Below, one piece after another: positions 40,193-49,678 of a stretch of 64,000 nucleotides of DNA. The notes under the pieces were generated by a model. It was not told the origin of the DNA. It searched no databases and saw only the letters and a list, made by a program, of their open reading frames with translations. Each line of letters begins with the position of its first letter. Position 1 is the first letter of the stretch. The translations under genes and the position numbers were made by a program. Source of the DNA: Sutcliffiella horikoshii (lineage in GTDB: Bacteria > Bacillota > Bacilli > Bacillales > Bacillaceae_I); NCBI RefSeq assembly GCF_021991925.1, contig NZ_RXZI01000002.1, forward strand, positions 1-64,000, in the 5' to 3' direction.

Positions 40193-42028
40193 ATGAAAAA
40201 GGTAGGTTTTTTTCGATCCATTCATCTTAAGTTTGTGGTGATTTATGTATTGCTGATATTGGTTGCCATGCAGATCATTGGGGTTTATTTTGTCAGTAAG
40301 CTGGAAAGTCAGCTGATTGAAAACTTTAATGAATCCTTGAATGAGCGTATCAACCTTTTGGCATACAGCATTGAACAAGAAATAAAGAAGCAACGGGATG
40401 ATACCTCTCCAACCATTGAGGAGGATATCCGTGCCGTGCTGCAAGATGTAACAATGGAAGACATTGATGAGATTCGAGTCATGAATGCAAACAGCAGGGT
40501 TTTGGGGACCTCTAATCCATACAACCAAACAAGTGTCGGAAAAAGGACGACAGAGCTTCTAGTAAAAAGGGCTTTAGTCACAGGAAAGTCAACTCCAAAG
40601 GATGCAATAGATCGGCAGACCTTGAATCGGATTAGACAAATAGCCACTCCTGTAAAATCGAATAACCAAGAGATTATCGGTGCCATTTATGTAGAGGCTT
40701 CCATGGAAAAGCTCTATACACAGATGCGTCAGATCAATGGGATATTTGCCACAGGAACGATCATTGCCATGGCATTTACTGCGGTACTTGGAGTCATCCT
40801 TGCCCAGACTATTACAAGACCGATGTCTGATATGAGAAAACAGGCCCTGGAAATGGCAAGAGGGAACTTCTCTCGTAAGGTTAATATCTACGGAAACGAT
40901 GAAATCGGTCAATTGGCGCTTTCCTTCAATAACTTGACAAAAAAGTTGCAGGAAGCTCAAGCGACCACTGAGGGTGAACGTAGAAAGTTGAGTTCTGTTT
41001 TATCCCATATGACTGATGGCGTAATTGCCACTGATAGAAAAGGAAGGATCATCCTCATTAATGAACCTGCCTTGGGAATGTTAGATGTTCCACGTGAAAC
41101 AGTCATAAACAAATCAATTATTGAAGTGTTAGGGATTGAGGAAACCCATACATTTGACCTCTTGATTTCCGAACAGGAATCCTTGATTCTTGATTTCAGT
41201 ACGGAGAAAAAACCGTTTATACTCAGGGCGAGCAACTCTGTCATTCAGAAGGAGACAGGGTTTATTAATGGTTTGATTACCGTCTTGCACGATATCACCG
41301 AACAGGAAAAAATCGATCAGGAGCGGCGTGAATTTGTGGCGAATGTATCGCATGAATTAAGAACGCCACTGACTACGATGCGCAGTTATTTAGAGGCATT
41401 GGCTGATGGGGCCTGGAAGGATGACGAGATCGCACCTAGGTTCTTGGATGTCACGCAAACCGAAACGGAAAGGATGATCAGGCTCGTAAATGATCTATTG
41501 CAACTTTCCAAAATGGATTCCAGAGATTATCATTTTTATAAGAAGCAGATAGATTTTGGTGAATTCTTTAATCGAATTATTGACCGATTTGAATTATCCA
41601 AATCTCAGAAGGTTTCTTTTATCCGAAACATTCCTAGCCAAGAGGTTTTGGTTTCTATTGATACAGATAAAATCACGCAGGTCTTGGATAATATTATTTC
41701 CAATGCCATGAAATATTCGCCAGAGGGTGGGACCATTATCTTCACCGTTGATATTGAGGAATCAGCCAATCAAATCTTGGTAAGCATCAGTGATCAAGGA
41801 GTTGGAATTCCAAAAGCTGATATTAATAAAATCTTTGAGCGTTTCTATCGAGTGGATAAAGCAAGAACAAGAATGCTTGGGGGTACTGGACTGGGGTTGG
41901 CGATTGCCAAAGAAATGATCCAAGCCCATGACGGTGATATATGGGCATCGAGTGAAGAAGGAAAAGGCACTACCATCTACTTCACACTTCCTATCTCCCA
42001 AGAGGAACAAGAGGATGACTGGGCATGA
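40193..42028 (+). CDS. walK: Sensor histidine kinase WalK (YycG)
   Basis: A 611-residue kinase, the same length as B. subtilis WalK. Membrane helices near 10-32 and 182-204 flank an extracellular sensor domain. HAMP, PAS, HisKA (phospho-His in VANVSHELRTPLTTM) and an ATPase domain (NIISNAMKYSPEGG; DQGVGIP; GGTGLGLAIAKE) follow. ATG 40193 is used, with CAGGAA upstream; an earlier in-frame ATG at 40130 lies inside walR. It overlaps walH by 4 nt. A perfect parS lies inside this gene. Confidence 0.98.
   Translation: MKKVGFFRSIHLKFVVIYVLLILVAMQIIGVYFVSKLESQLIENFNESLNERINLLAYSIEQEIKKQRDDTSPTIEEDIRAVLQDVTMEDIDEIRVMNANSRVLGTSNPYNQTSVGKRTTELLVKRALVTGKSTPKDAIDRQTLNRIRQIATPVKSNNQEIIGAIYVEASMEKLYTQMRQINGIFATGTIIAMAFTAVLGVILAQTITRPMSDMRKQALEMARGNFSRKVNIYGNDEIGQLALSFNNLTKKLQEAQATTEGERRKLSSVLSHMTDGVIATDRKGRIILINEPALGMLDVPRETVINKSIIEVLGIEETHTFDLLISEQESLILDFSTEKKPFILRASNSVIQKETGFINGLITVLHDITEQEKIDQERREFVANVSHELRTPLTTMRSYLEALADGAWKDDEIAPRFLDVTQTETERMIRLVNDLLQLSKMDSRDYHFYKKQIDFGEFFNRIIDRFELSKSQKVSFIRNIPSQEVLVSIDTDKITQVLDNIISNAMKYSPEGGTIIFTVDIEESANQILVSISDQGVGIPKADINKIFERFYRVDKARTRMLGGTGLGLAIAKEMIQAHDGDIWASSEEGKGTTIYFTLPISQEEQEDDWA
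41086..41101. other. parS: parS site inside walK (perfect match)
   Basis: TGTTCCACGTGAAACA is an exact 16/16 match to the B. subtilis parS consensus. It is within the PAS region of walK, encoding DVPRETV. It is about 19 kb from the parAB locus. Confidence 0.95.
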
Positions 42029-43362
42029 ATTATGAAACTATTAAATCATTAATTTTAACCTTTCTTGTACTACTAAGCCTCGTTCTTACATGGAATCTGT
42101 GGACCTATCAACCTGATTATGAATACATCAATAGCGATCGGGTCATCAGTGATGTGGAAATCAGGGAAAAGAAGGAAATCAACCAACTTATAAAACCAAG
42201 CTATATGCTTTTTCATTATGATGATGTACATCATGGCAATGTGGATACAGATCGTTTTATGAATGAGTTTAAAAGTTGGAGCCTTTATGATATTGAACGG
42301 GTGGACAATAACAACCATGACTTTACTTCTTTCGTGCATGGCAACAGAAAAATGGAAGTGGTATTTCCTGATGACATCCCGTTGCAGACATTCCGTTATC
42401 TAACAAACTTTAGGGATAGTGAAATCCCGGAAATTAATATCAACAGAATATTGGTTGATTTTAACGTCGTATCGGAAGGTAGTGAGCAAACCATCTTCTT
42501 GGTCAACTACGAAGAGAAGGATGTTTATTCGGCAAGAGTAAGCAACTTATCCCTTAACCAAATGGAGCGTGCCTTTTATCAAACAGGAAGAACAAATCCG
42601 CTCTACCTCTCTTTAAAAGCGGAGGATGATCGATATGTATTCTTCCCTGCCCTGGATAGGAAAGAGGAGCAAATACGCACCTATAGTTACTTTACCGATC
42701 AGTTAAATCCGGAAGATTTCAAGGATGCACTTTTTAGCGATCCGAGTATTGTAACAAAAGACATGACGCTCGATGCGGAGGTATACCGTGATGATTCCAG
42801 GCTGATGAGGGTAACCAATCATGATTATAAACTCCAATATGTAAACCCCGGGAACACCGGACAAGGAAATACGTTGGAATTCAATGTCATTGAGCAAGGA
42901 ATCGAGTTTGTGAATAATCATAGCGGCTGGACGGGACCTGTAGAAAATTATAAGCTGGATAAATGGAATAGAAGTACTCTCGAGGACACCGTTTCCTTTC
43001 GAATGTATGTGGGTGACTATCCAATATTCAACTTTAATTCAGATGCCGTCACAGAGATTGTGCAATCTTGGAGGAATAATGAACTGCGTGAATATACCCG
43101 GCCAATTTTTGAATTTGGCATCATTGTGCCAAGATCGCCCCAAAAGAAACTTCCTAGGGGCGAGCGTGTATTGAGGGAAATGGAAAAGTGGAACATCGAT
43201 ACAAGCAAAGTGACGGATATTAAAATCGCTTATGAACTCAAGCGAAGTTCTGAAACAACGGAGATCATCACGATTGAACCGATATGGGTTTACCAGGAAA
43301 ACCATTCAACATGGTCTAAGCTTACCTTTACGGAAAACGATGATCTAGAAGGGGGAATGTAA
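42025..43362 (+). CDS. walH: WalRK regulator WalH (YycH)
   Basis: A 445-residue protein with one N-terminal membrane helix (about 7-25) and a large extracytoplasmic domain. YycH with YycI binds WalK in the membrane and restrains it. ILTFLVLLSLVLTWNLWTYQPDY at the start is typical of YycH. ATGA overlap with walK and a 1-nt gap to walI show tight cotranscription. Confidence 0.95.
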   Translation: MNYETIKSLILTFLVLLSLVLTWNLWTYQPDYEYINSDRVISDVEIREKKEINQLIKPSYMLFHYDDVHHGNVDTDRFMNEFKSWSLYDIERVDNNNHDFTSFVHGNRKMEVVFPDDIPLQTFRYLTNFRDSEIPEININRILVDFNVVSEGSEQTIFLVNYEEKDVYSARVSNLSLNQMERAFYQTGRTNPLYLSLKAEDDRYVFFPALDRKEEQIRTYSYFTDQLNPEDFKDALFSDPSIVTKDMTLDAEVYRDDSRLMRVTNHDYKLQYVNPGNTGQGNTLEFNVIEQGIEFVNNHSGWTGPVENYKLDKWNRSTLEDTVSFRMYVGDYPIFNFNSDAVTEIVQSWRNNELREYTRPIFEFGIIVPRSPQKKLPRGERVLREMEKWNIDTSKVTDIKIAYELKRSSETTEIITIEPIWVYQENHSTWSKLTFTENDDLEGGM

Positions 43363-43363
43363 G

Positions 43364-44170
43364 ATGGATTGGAGGAAAACCAAGACAATCTTCATCCTTA
43401 CGTTCCTTGTCTTAAATATCTTCCTTGGTGCAAAAATACTTGATAAAAGAGAGAAAAGTCAGTTGGAATTACTTGCTGAAGCCTCTACAGAGGAAAAGTT
43501 TGAGGTAGATGAAATTACCTATGCAGACCTTCCAAAAGCACCTTCCAAAGAAAGCTATATCAGCGGGAGCAGCTATGTGTTCACGGATGATGATGTGAAA
43601 AAGTTAATGGAGGAAAAGGGGCAAGAGGTAAAGCGTATAGATGAAACGACCATACATGCAGAGTGGAAGGAACCGATCGCGCTTCCAGAAACGAATATGA
43701 CCTCAAAGCTCCATACTATTTTCCAAGATCAAATCCTTTTTGCAGACCAATATAAGTTTTGGGGCTTTAATCCTGTGAGCAATACGTTATATTTTTTCCA
43801 GCAATATGATGGTAAGCATATTTACAGTAACTCAAGTGGGATGGTAACGGTGCAATTAAACGAGCTTGGTGAGATTGTTGCCTATATGCAGACATATATC
43901 ACCGATCTTGAGGAAATGGATGTAGAGCAAGACGTCATCTCCGTTTTCAATGCATTGGAGAACTTATACAACAGCGGCGATTTACGGTCAAGAAGCCATG
44001 TCAGTCATATGGAACTCGGTTATTACACCTTGTTGGATAATACGAACTCACATGTATTGATTCCGACTTGGCATATCGTCATCAACGAGAACAAGAACTT
44101 GGAACAGGACTTTTTCGTAAACGCATTTGAAGGATCCATTATTAAAAAAGACAATCGAACATTGGAGTGA
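43364..44170 (+). CDS. walI: WalRK regulator WalI (YycI)
   Basis: A 268-residue single-span membrane protein. MDWRKTKTIFILTFLVLNIF is the usual YycI start, followed by an extracytoplasmic domain of the YycI/YycH fold. It acts with WalH on WalK. GGGGGAATG lies upstream. walJ begins 6 nt later. Confidence 0.95.
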   Translation: MDWRKTKTIFILTFLVLNIFLGAKILDKREKSQLELLAEASTEEKFEVDEITYADLPKAPSKESYISGSSYVFTDDDVKKLMEEKGQEVKRIDETTIHAEWKEPIALPETNMTSKLHTIFQDQILFADQYKFWGFNPVSNTLYFFQQYDGKHIYSNSSGMVTVQLNELGEIVAYMQTYITDLEEMDVEQDVISVFNALENLYNSGDLRSRSHVSHMELGYYTLLDNTNSHVLIPTWHIVINENKNLEQDFFVNAFEGSIIKKDNRTLE

Positions 44171-44176
44171 AGTGAC

Positions 44177-44971
44177 ATGAGCCTGCATTTTAGCGTGCTA
44201 GCAAGCGGCAGCACAGGAAATGCAATTTATGTCGCGACAGAGGAGCATTCTTTATTAATCGATGCTGGTTTGAGCGGCAAAAAAATGCAAGAACTGTTTA
44301 ATGGGATAGGCAGAAAAATAGAAGATCTATCCGGAATTTTGGTGACACATGAGCATAGCGATCACATCAAGGGGCTTGGCGTTCTTGCCAGAAAGTACAA
44401 GCTCCCGATCTATGCCAATGAAAAGACATGGAAGGCGATGGACGGCCTGGTTGGCGTCATCCCGACAGAACAAAAATTCACGTTTGAGATGGAGCAGGTG
44501 AAAACATTCGGTGGACTTGATGTCCAATCCTTCGGTGTATCTCACGATGCAGCAGAGCCGATGTTCTATTCCTTCCATGACGGTGATAAAAAAGTAGTTG
44601 TCATCACCGACACAGGTTATGTCAGCGACAGGGTGAAAGGCATCATTTCCGATGCCGACGCCTATGTTTTTGAGAGCAATCATGACGTGCAGATGCTGCA
44701 AATGGGACACTATCCATGGAGCATCAAACGACGTATCCTAAGCGATGTAGGACACGTATCCAATGAGGATGCAGCCCTTGCCATGGCAGATGTCATGGGA
44801 GACAAAACGAAGCGTATTTATTTGGCGCATTTAAGTAAAGATAATAACATGAAAGATCTAGCGAGGATGTCTGTCCAGCAAACACTTGCCACACAAGGTG
44901 TAATCGTGGGGGAACAAGTGGAATTGTATGACACAGACCCTGAGAAACCAACCGCGCTTGCTTTCGTGTAA
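44177..44971 (+). CDS. walJ: Metallo-beta-lactamase fold exonuclease WalJ (YycJ)
   Basis: A 264-residue metallo-hydrolase. The metal motif is [11 protein letters not shown], with further ligands in [10 protein letters not shown] and the C-terminal [11 protein letters not shown]. subtilis YycJ has 5'-3' exonuclease activity in mismatch repair, and loss affects cell division timing. It closes the walRKHIJ core. A weak hairpin with TTCTTTTTG follows at about 44980-45003. Confidence 0.96.
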   Translation: MSLHFSVLASGSTGNAIYVATEEHSLLIDAGLSGKKMQELFNGIGRKIEDLSGILVTHEHSDHIKGLGVLARKYKLPIYANEKTWKAMDGLVGVIPTEQKFTFEMEQVKTFGGLDVQSFGVSHDAAEPMFYSFHDGDKKVVVITDTGYVSDRVKGIISDADAYVFESNHDVQMLQMGHYPWSIKRRILSDVGHVSNEDAALAMADVMGDKTKRIYLAHLSKDNNMKDLARMSVQQTLATQGVIVGEQVELYDTDPEKPTALAFV

Positions 44972-45068
44972 AAGTCTTAGGCTTATAGCGCCTTTCTTTT
45001 TGTCTTTTTCCTGGACTTTTACATGAAGCGTCGAGGGTAGTAGCGATGTGAAGGAAAGGAAGGTCAAC

Positions 45069-46322
45069 ATGGGATATTACGACAATCAAGATCCATCCAA
45101 ACATTCTAAGCAAAAAGGAAACAGAGGGAAGTATTTTCTCCCTGGTATCGTGGCATTATCACTTGGTGTTTTATTACTCGTCGTGGCATTCCCCGGACTG
45201 ACAGGAAGAGTGATGCCAGATGGAAGTGACCGTCAGGCGGTGGAGCAACGCGAGCAGCTCCCAAATCAGCCTGAATCAGGTGGGACAGCCGCAGAGATCC
45301 GCAATGTCTCCGTTAATGTAACATCAGGTGTAACAGAAGCGGTCGACAATGTCGCAGAAGCAGTGGTCGGCGTCATCAACCTGCAAAATGCCTCCTTCTG
45401 GAACGATACAGAAGTGGAAACAGATGAGGAAGGCGAAGCAGGGACAGGCTCTGGCGTCATCTATAAAAAAGAAAATGGAAAAGCCTATGTGGTGACGAAC
45501 TATCATGTGATTGAAGGGGCATCCCAAGTGGAACTCAGCCTGATTGACGGTACAAGGGTACCGGCAGAAGTGCTTGGTGAAGATCCGCTGACAGACCTTG
45601 CTGTGTTATCCATGACAGATGAAATGGTGACAAAGGTGGCGGACTTTGGCGACTCTGACAGCGTGCGTACAGGCGAGCCCGTCATCGCGATCGGAAACCC
45701 ACTTGGACTGCAATTTTCCGGCTCGGTAACACAAGGAATTATCTCCGGAACAGACCGGAGCATCCCTGTGGATGTAAACAGGGATGGCACACCGGACTGG
45801 CACTCAGATGTGATGCAGACAGACGCTGCCATCAACCCTGGTAACAGCGGAGGCGCATTAATTAATATCCAAGGGAAAGTCATCGGCATCAACTCGATGA
45901 AAATTGCCCAGTCTGCGGTAGAAGGAATCGGCTTGGCCATTCCGGTCAACTCGGCGATCCCAATCATTAATGACTTGGAGCAATACGGTCAGGTAAAACG
46001 TCCATACTTCGGTGTCAGCATCGGTTCTTTGTCCGATGTATCAAGCTACCACTGGCAACAGACCTTGAAGCTTCCGAAAGAAGTAAGTGCAGGAGTGTAT
46101 ATTACAGGAGTGACACCTGGTTCACCGGCAGCAAAAGCAGGGTTGCAGGAGTATGACGTAATTGTGGACCTTGACGGCGAACAGGTGCGGGATGTCATTG
46201 AGTTGCGTAAGCATCTTTATAATGAAAAACAGGTCGGCGATGATATGACGGTTACGTTCTATCGAGGCAAGGATCAAAATTCAACGACTGTGAATTTGAC
46301 GGAAGACACAACAGGCGAATAA
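45069..46322 (+). CDS. htrC: Trypsin-like HtrA-type serine protease (HtrC/YycK-like)
   Basis: A 417-residue membrane-anchored protease, S1C family, degrading or refolding misfolded envelope proteins. It has a cytoplasmic tail, one membrane helix (about 25-45) and a protease domain. The triad is His in TNYHVIEGA, Asp in LTDLAVLSM and Ser in NPGNSGGALIN. One PDZ domain follows (VYITGVTPGSPAAKAGLQ). ATG 45069 has AAGGAAGG upstream. It follows walJ, as HtrC does in B. subtilis. Confidence 0.94.
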   Translation: MGYYDNQDPSKHSKQKGNRGKYFLPGIVALSLGVLLLVVAFPGLTGRVMPDGSDRQAVEQREQLPNQPESGGTAAEIRNVSVNVTSGVTEAVDNVAEAVVGVINLQNASFWNDTEVETDEEGEAGTGSGVIYKKENGKAYVVTNYHVIEGASQVELSLIDGTRVPAEVLGEDPLTDLAVLSMTDEMVTKVADFGDSDSVRTGEPVIAIGNPLGLQFSGSVTQGIISGTDRSIPVDVNRDGTPDWHSDVMQTDAAINPGNSGGALINIQGKVIGINSMKIAQSAVEGIGLAIPVNSAIPIINDLEQYGQVKRPYFGVSIGSLSDVSSYHWQQTLKLPKEVSAGVYITGVTPGSPAAKAGLQEYDVIVDLDGEQVRDVIELRKHLYNEKQVGDDMTVTFYRGKDQNSTTVNLTEDTTGE

Positions 46323-46328
46323 GAAGAA

Positions 46329-46362
46329 AAGGGGAGGGATGGCAGAAATCTCTCCCCTTTCT
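46329..46362 (+). terminator. Terminator after htrC
   Basis: AAAGGGGAG and CTCCCCTTT pair around a loop of about 16 nt, followed by CTGTTTTC. Confidence 0.75.
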
Positions 46363-46373
46363 GTTTTCACACA

Positions 46374-46645
46374 TGTGGATAAATGGTATCCTAGTGAAGT
46401 TAAAGAAGGATTGGAAAGGACTGTGGATAAAATGAAATGCTGTTTAGAACATATCGAGTTAGCAATGGAAATGTACATAGATGAACACGAGGAAGCACCA
46501 ATTCTAGAGATGTTACCGGAAGAAGAAAAGTTATCAACAACCTGTGAATTTTGTAAAGAAGCTGCAATATATATGGTGGGGAACTAATATTCGCCCACTA
46601 AATGTGGATAGAAATTGTTGATATGTGGATAACTTTTGTGGATAA
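46374..46645. promoter_or_regulatory. DnaA-box cluster around the CxxH gene, upstream of rlmH
   Basis: On the minus strand there are four perfect DnaA boxes (complements at 46374-46382, 46422-46430, 46624-46632 and 46637-46645), plus CTATCCACA at 46603-46611 (complement). All face the same way. B. subtilis has an oriC-proximal DnaA-box cluster at yydA, the former name of rlmH, so this is probably the conserved equivalent. Two boxes flank the small CxxH gene start. Confidence 0.88.
46432..46587 (+). CDS. CxxH/CxxC small protein
   Basis: A 51-residue protein, MKCCLEHIELAMEMYIDEHE...CEFCKEA, with Cys-x-x-x-His and Cys-x-x-Cys metal-ligand pairs. It belongs to the CxxH/CxxC family that lies between htrC and rlmH in Bacillus relatives. 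Start 46432 is chosen because the family begins MKCC; the open frame back to 46339 runs over the htrC terminator. A DnaA box touches its start (46422-46430). Confidence 0.85.
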   Translation: MKCCLEHIELAMEMYIDEHEEAPILEMLPEEEKLSTTCEFCKEAAIYMVGN

Positions 46646-46669
46646 ACTGTTTGCAAGGTGGTATGACAT

Positions 46670-47149
46670 GTGAATATCTCAATAATCACAATAGGAAAAC
46701 TAAAAGAGAAGTATCTGAAACAAGGAATCAATGAGTATTTGAAACGTTTGAGCGCCTACGCAAAAATAGACATCATTGAGCTCCCAGACGAAAAAGCACC
46801 AGAACAACTAAGCGACGCCGAAATGGAACAAGTAAAAAATAAAGAAGGCGAACGGATCCTAGGGAAAATTTCCGATGACACGCATGTGATTGCTTTGGCG
46901 ATTGAAGGAAAGCAGCGTTCATCTGAAGAGTTAGCAAAGGAAATGGACAAGCTTGCGACATATGGAAAGAGTAAGGTGGCGTTTGTGATTGGGGGATCCT
47001 TAGGATTGAGCGGGGACGTGATGAAGAGGGCGAATGATACGTTGTCTTTTTCGAGGATGACGTTTCCGCATCAGTTGATGAAGTTGATACTCTTGGAGCA
47101 GGTTTATCGGGGGTTTCGGATAATAAGGAATGAACCATATCATAAGTAG
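46670..47149 (+). CDS. rlmH: 23S rRNA (pseudouridine1915-N3)-methyltransferase RlmH
   Basis: A 159-residue SPOUT methyltransferase acting on pseudouridine 1915 in helix 69. [33 protein letters not shown] and the C-terminal [10 protein letters not shown] are typical. Start is GTG 46670. The 3' end (CCATATCATAAGTAG) resembles the site used by staphylococcal SCC elements in the orthologous gene. An accessory region follows directly. Confidence 0.97.
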   Translation: MNISIITIGKLKEKYLKQGINEYLKRLSAYAKIDIIELPDEKAPEQLSDAEMEQVKNKEGERILGKISDDTHVIALAIEGKQRSSEELAKEMDKLATYGKSKVAFVIGGSLGLSGDVMKRANDTLSFSRMTFPHQLMKLILLEQVYRGFRIIRNEPYHK

Positions 47150-47164
47150 TTAATGTATAAAAAA

Positions 47165-47216
47165 GAACCACCTAGAACATTTAAACTATAGAGTTTTAGG
47201 TGGTTTTAAAATTATA
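47165..47216. terminator. Bidirectional terminator between rlmH and yjzC
   Basis: AACCACCTAGAAC and GAGTTTTAGGTGGTT pair, flanked by A-rich and T-rich tracts, so it can serve rlmH on plus and the YjzC-like gene on minus. Confidence 0.8.
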
Positions 47217-47220
47217 ATTT

Positions 47221-47385
47221 TCATTTCTTTACCCACTTTCTACCTTTCTCTTGGGTTGGTGGAAGTCGGTCTCCCTTATCAATTTTTACTTCGCGTGGTT
47301 TAGGCACTTCCCCACCTCTTGGACCCACTTCTACATATTTTCCAGGGGATTGATTATCCATACCAGGCTTTTTTAAGTTGCTCAA
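47221..47385 (-). CDS. yjzC: YjzC-like small protein
   Basis: A 54-residue protein: start MSNLKKPGMDNQSPGKYVEV, then GPRGGEVPKPREVKIDKGD and an end rich in basic residues (EKGRKWVKK). The layout (Pro/Gly turn, KYVEVG, PxxVxxxKGDRLPPT) matches the YjzC family. It starts at TTG 47385 with a near-perfect AAGGAGGTGA ribosome site five bases upstream, which is the strongest evidence it is real. Function is unknown. It is the first gene past rlmH. Confidence 0.8.
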   Translation of the reverse strand: MSNLKKPGMDNQSPGKYVEVGPRGGEVPKPREVKIDKGDRLPPTQEKGRKWVKK

Positions 47386-47533
47386 ATTTTTCACCTCCTT
47401 TTCAAATTGCTACTACTGTCTGTAGTTGTTATTTTATTATTTAAAGTTCAGTTCTTACTATATTGCTGTAAGGTCTCAGCTAGGATTTTTTTGAGTTAAA
47501 CTCACAACTGGTAGAGTTCCCATGAAAACCAAC

Positions 47534-49462
47534 TCAGTATCTTTCTTGGTCCTCCGCAACCTTCCCAACCTTAGGCGACAAATCTTCATACACAACAGAC
47601 TTGTTCAGTCGCTTTCTAAAATACATGTTCAACTCCGGGTCTGTACAAAAAATAAAACAACCTTTTTGTCCCCTAGTCATAAGTGTCCTATAGGTATTGC
47701 GAATAATCTGATCTGCCAGCGCCTGAGCTTTTTCAGGGTCTTCTTTTGCAATAGTTTTAATCCCTTTAAGTGACTGATCTGTTTTTGCTCGTTTTTTATA
47801 ATCTGTTACAACTTGTTCATCTTGATAGGCAAGATCTGGCCCAATAATAACTCCTACGTAATCAAACTCTAGTCCCTGAGAGGTATGAATACAGCCGGCT
47901 TCGGTTACGGAATCAGGTTCAATAGCCCATATGCTGTCATTTAGATTCCAGCTGATGTTAAAGTTGTGTTCAGGAATTTCGATATCTTTATGAAGCGTAT
48001 TATTCCTACCATTCTTCGGCCATTCCCAACAGTAGCCTGCAAGAATACGTGATTTATTATTTTTCATGTTGAGCTGTTCAATTTCTTTCAATATGGCATT
48101 CGGATCATCGTATACCTGGAAATCATAATCAATTCCACGGTCGTGGGCATTGGCGGTTTCCCTGATCTGAAGCACATCATCAAGCCATGCCATATATGCA
48201 TCCGAACCGTCACAGCGGAATTGTGAAGAAAGTTTGCCTTGAATCAGTTCTGCACCAAATTCTTCTGCATACTTTTTAATTAAGTCAATGCTGCCAATGT
48301 CTTTTAGTGTTACCTTTTGATTTTCATCAATAAAGAATAACGTAAACTTAGAGGAATGGATGACTTCTTTTATTTGATTCTCCCCTTTATTGCTGAACAG
48401 ACCTGATTTTTCATTCAATCGGTGGGCTTCATCAATAATAAGAACATCAAATTCATTCTCATCAGATTCCGTAAAGCTACCAGATCCTTTAAACAGATTG
48501 TCTATTTGTGTTTTTTTAATCGTCCCTTTCAGTTTAGAAGCATACACATTGCGAGGTGCTGAATTCTTCGAGACGTACATTGCAGTTAGACCTTGGTTAA
48601 TGAGATTTACTAGTAAGTTAATTGCCATAACAGACTTTCCGGTTCCCGGTCCACCTTCAATAACCATGACACTCTTCTTGTTATTTTTAATGCTCTCCAG
48701 TGCTAGCTGGTAGGCGTCCTCATAGAACACTTTTTGCTCATCAATTAATACAAATTCCTGGTTTCCTTTCAGCAAGCTTGCAAGTGAGTCCTGTAACGAT
48801 TTGGATGGTCGAATTTTCCCGTGCTCAATCTGGTAGATTAGCTGGTTGCGGTCACCGAAGCGCACGTATTTTTTAATAAAATCCCTTAATCTCTGAATTT
48901 CTCCTTTTCCAAAGACAGGTGCTTTGGCTATATGATCCGCATAGTGAGGATCCAATATAGGATCGTTCTCTGCCTTTCGGTAATTATGTAAATAGGCGCA
49001 TGGATTCAACGCAATATGCTGATTCTGCACATTTTGATTAAAGTCTTCGATTAAGGCTGCATAGGACCAAGCCTGATAAGAAGGGTGAGTCACAGTCCGC
49101 ATACTTCCCCCAAGGTAGGTAGAGACAAGGGCATCCTTGGTAGTTACTTTTTCCACCTCAGACCACTGTTTCAACTCCACAATCACCACATGATCCTGCT
49201 CACCATCGTGGCCGGCTATTAGAAAATCAACACGTTTTGATGTATTTGGAATCTTAAATTCTATTGCGACAGATGTATCACTAGGAATCTCTTGATCCTG
49301 CAAAACATTCGACATTCGGTGGAGAGAATTCTCCCAAGAGTTGATTTCACTTTTGCTTGTGCGGCCAATTTTTTTTTGATAGGACTCGTATAAGCGTTCT
49401 ACTAGAAGTTCATTTGTAACATCGAATATAAACTCGGTTTTGGTAGCTTCGTAAATGATCAA
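47534..49462 (-). CDS. DUF2075 nuclease-helicase (Schlafen-like SF1 ATPase)
   Basis: A 642-residue protein. The N-terminal part has a PD-(D/E)xK-like core (VDFLIAG near 78-84 and IVELKQW near 94-100). A SF1-type ATPase follows: Walker A GGPGTGKS (270-277), DEAH (344-347), and SQGLEFD (529-534), typical of DUF2075. This domain pairing occurs in mobile and defence-associated proteins. It points toward rlmH and is divergent from the AT-rich operon 216 nt away. The promoter region between them is shared. Base composition is nearer the host than that of the operon, so they may have arrived separately. Biological role is not known. Confidence 0.85.
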   Translation of the reverse strand: MIIYEATKTEFIFDVTNELLVERLYESYQKKIGRTSKSEINSWENSLHRMSNVLQDQEIPSDTSVAIEFKIPNTSKRVDFLIAGHDGEQDHVVIVELKQWSEVEKVTTKDALVSTYLGGSMRTVTHPSYQAWSYAALIEDFNQNVQNQHIALNPCAYLHNYRKAENDPILDPHYADHIAKAPVFGKGEIQRLRDFIKKYVRFGDRNQLIYQIEHGKIRPSKSLQDSLASLLKGNQEFVLIDEQKVFYEDAYQLALESIKNNKKSVMVIEGGPGTGKSVMAINLLVNLINQGLTAMYVSKNSAPRNVYASKLKGTIKKTQIDNLFKGSGSFTESDENEFDVLIIDEAHRLNEKSGLFSNKGENQIKEVIHSSKFTLFFIDENQKVTLKDIGSIDLIKKYAEEFGAELIQGKLSSQFRCDGSDAYMAWLDDVLQIRETANAHDRGIDYDFQVYDDPNAILKEIEQLNMKNNKSRILAGYCWEWPKNGRNNTLHKDIEIPEHNFNISWNLNDSIWAIEPDSVTEAGCIHTSQGLEFDYVGVIIGPDLAYQDEQVVTDYKKRAKTDQSLKGIKTIAKEDPEKAQALADQIIRNTYRTLMTRGQKGCFIFCTDPELNMYFRKRLNKSVVYEDLSPKVGKVAEDQERY

Positions 49463-49678
49463 TGGGGTTCACCTCTGGAAGGGTTGTTTTGTTATATATT
49501 ATCATTTATTGGAAAGTTCAGTGGTATAAAAATACAGATAAGTGTAAAAAGTTCATACTCATATATTATAATAGAGTGTGAAAGAATATTATGGCGAACT
49601 TTAATTTATTCTACTTCTTACAATAATTAGTATAATTTATAATGAAGATGCTTTTGAGAATAGAGGGGTCGGTATTTT

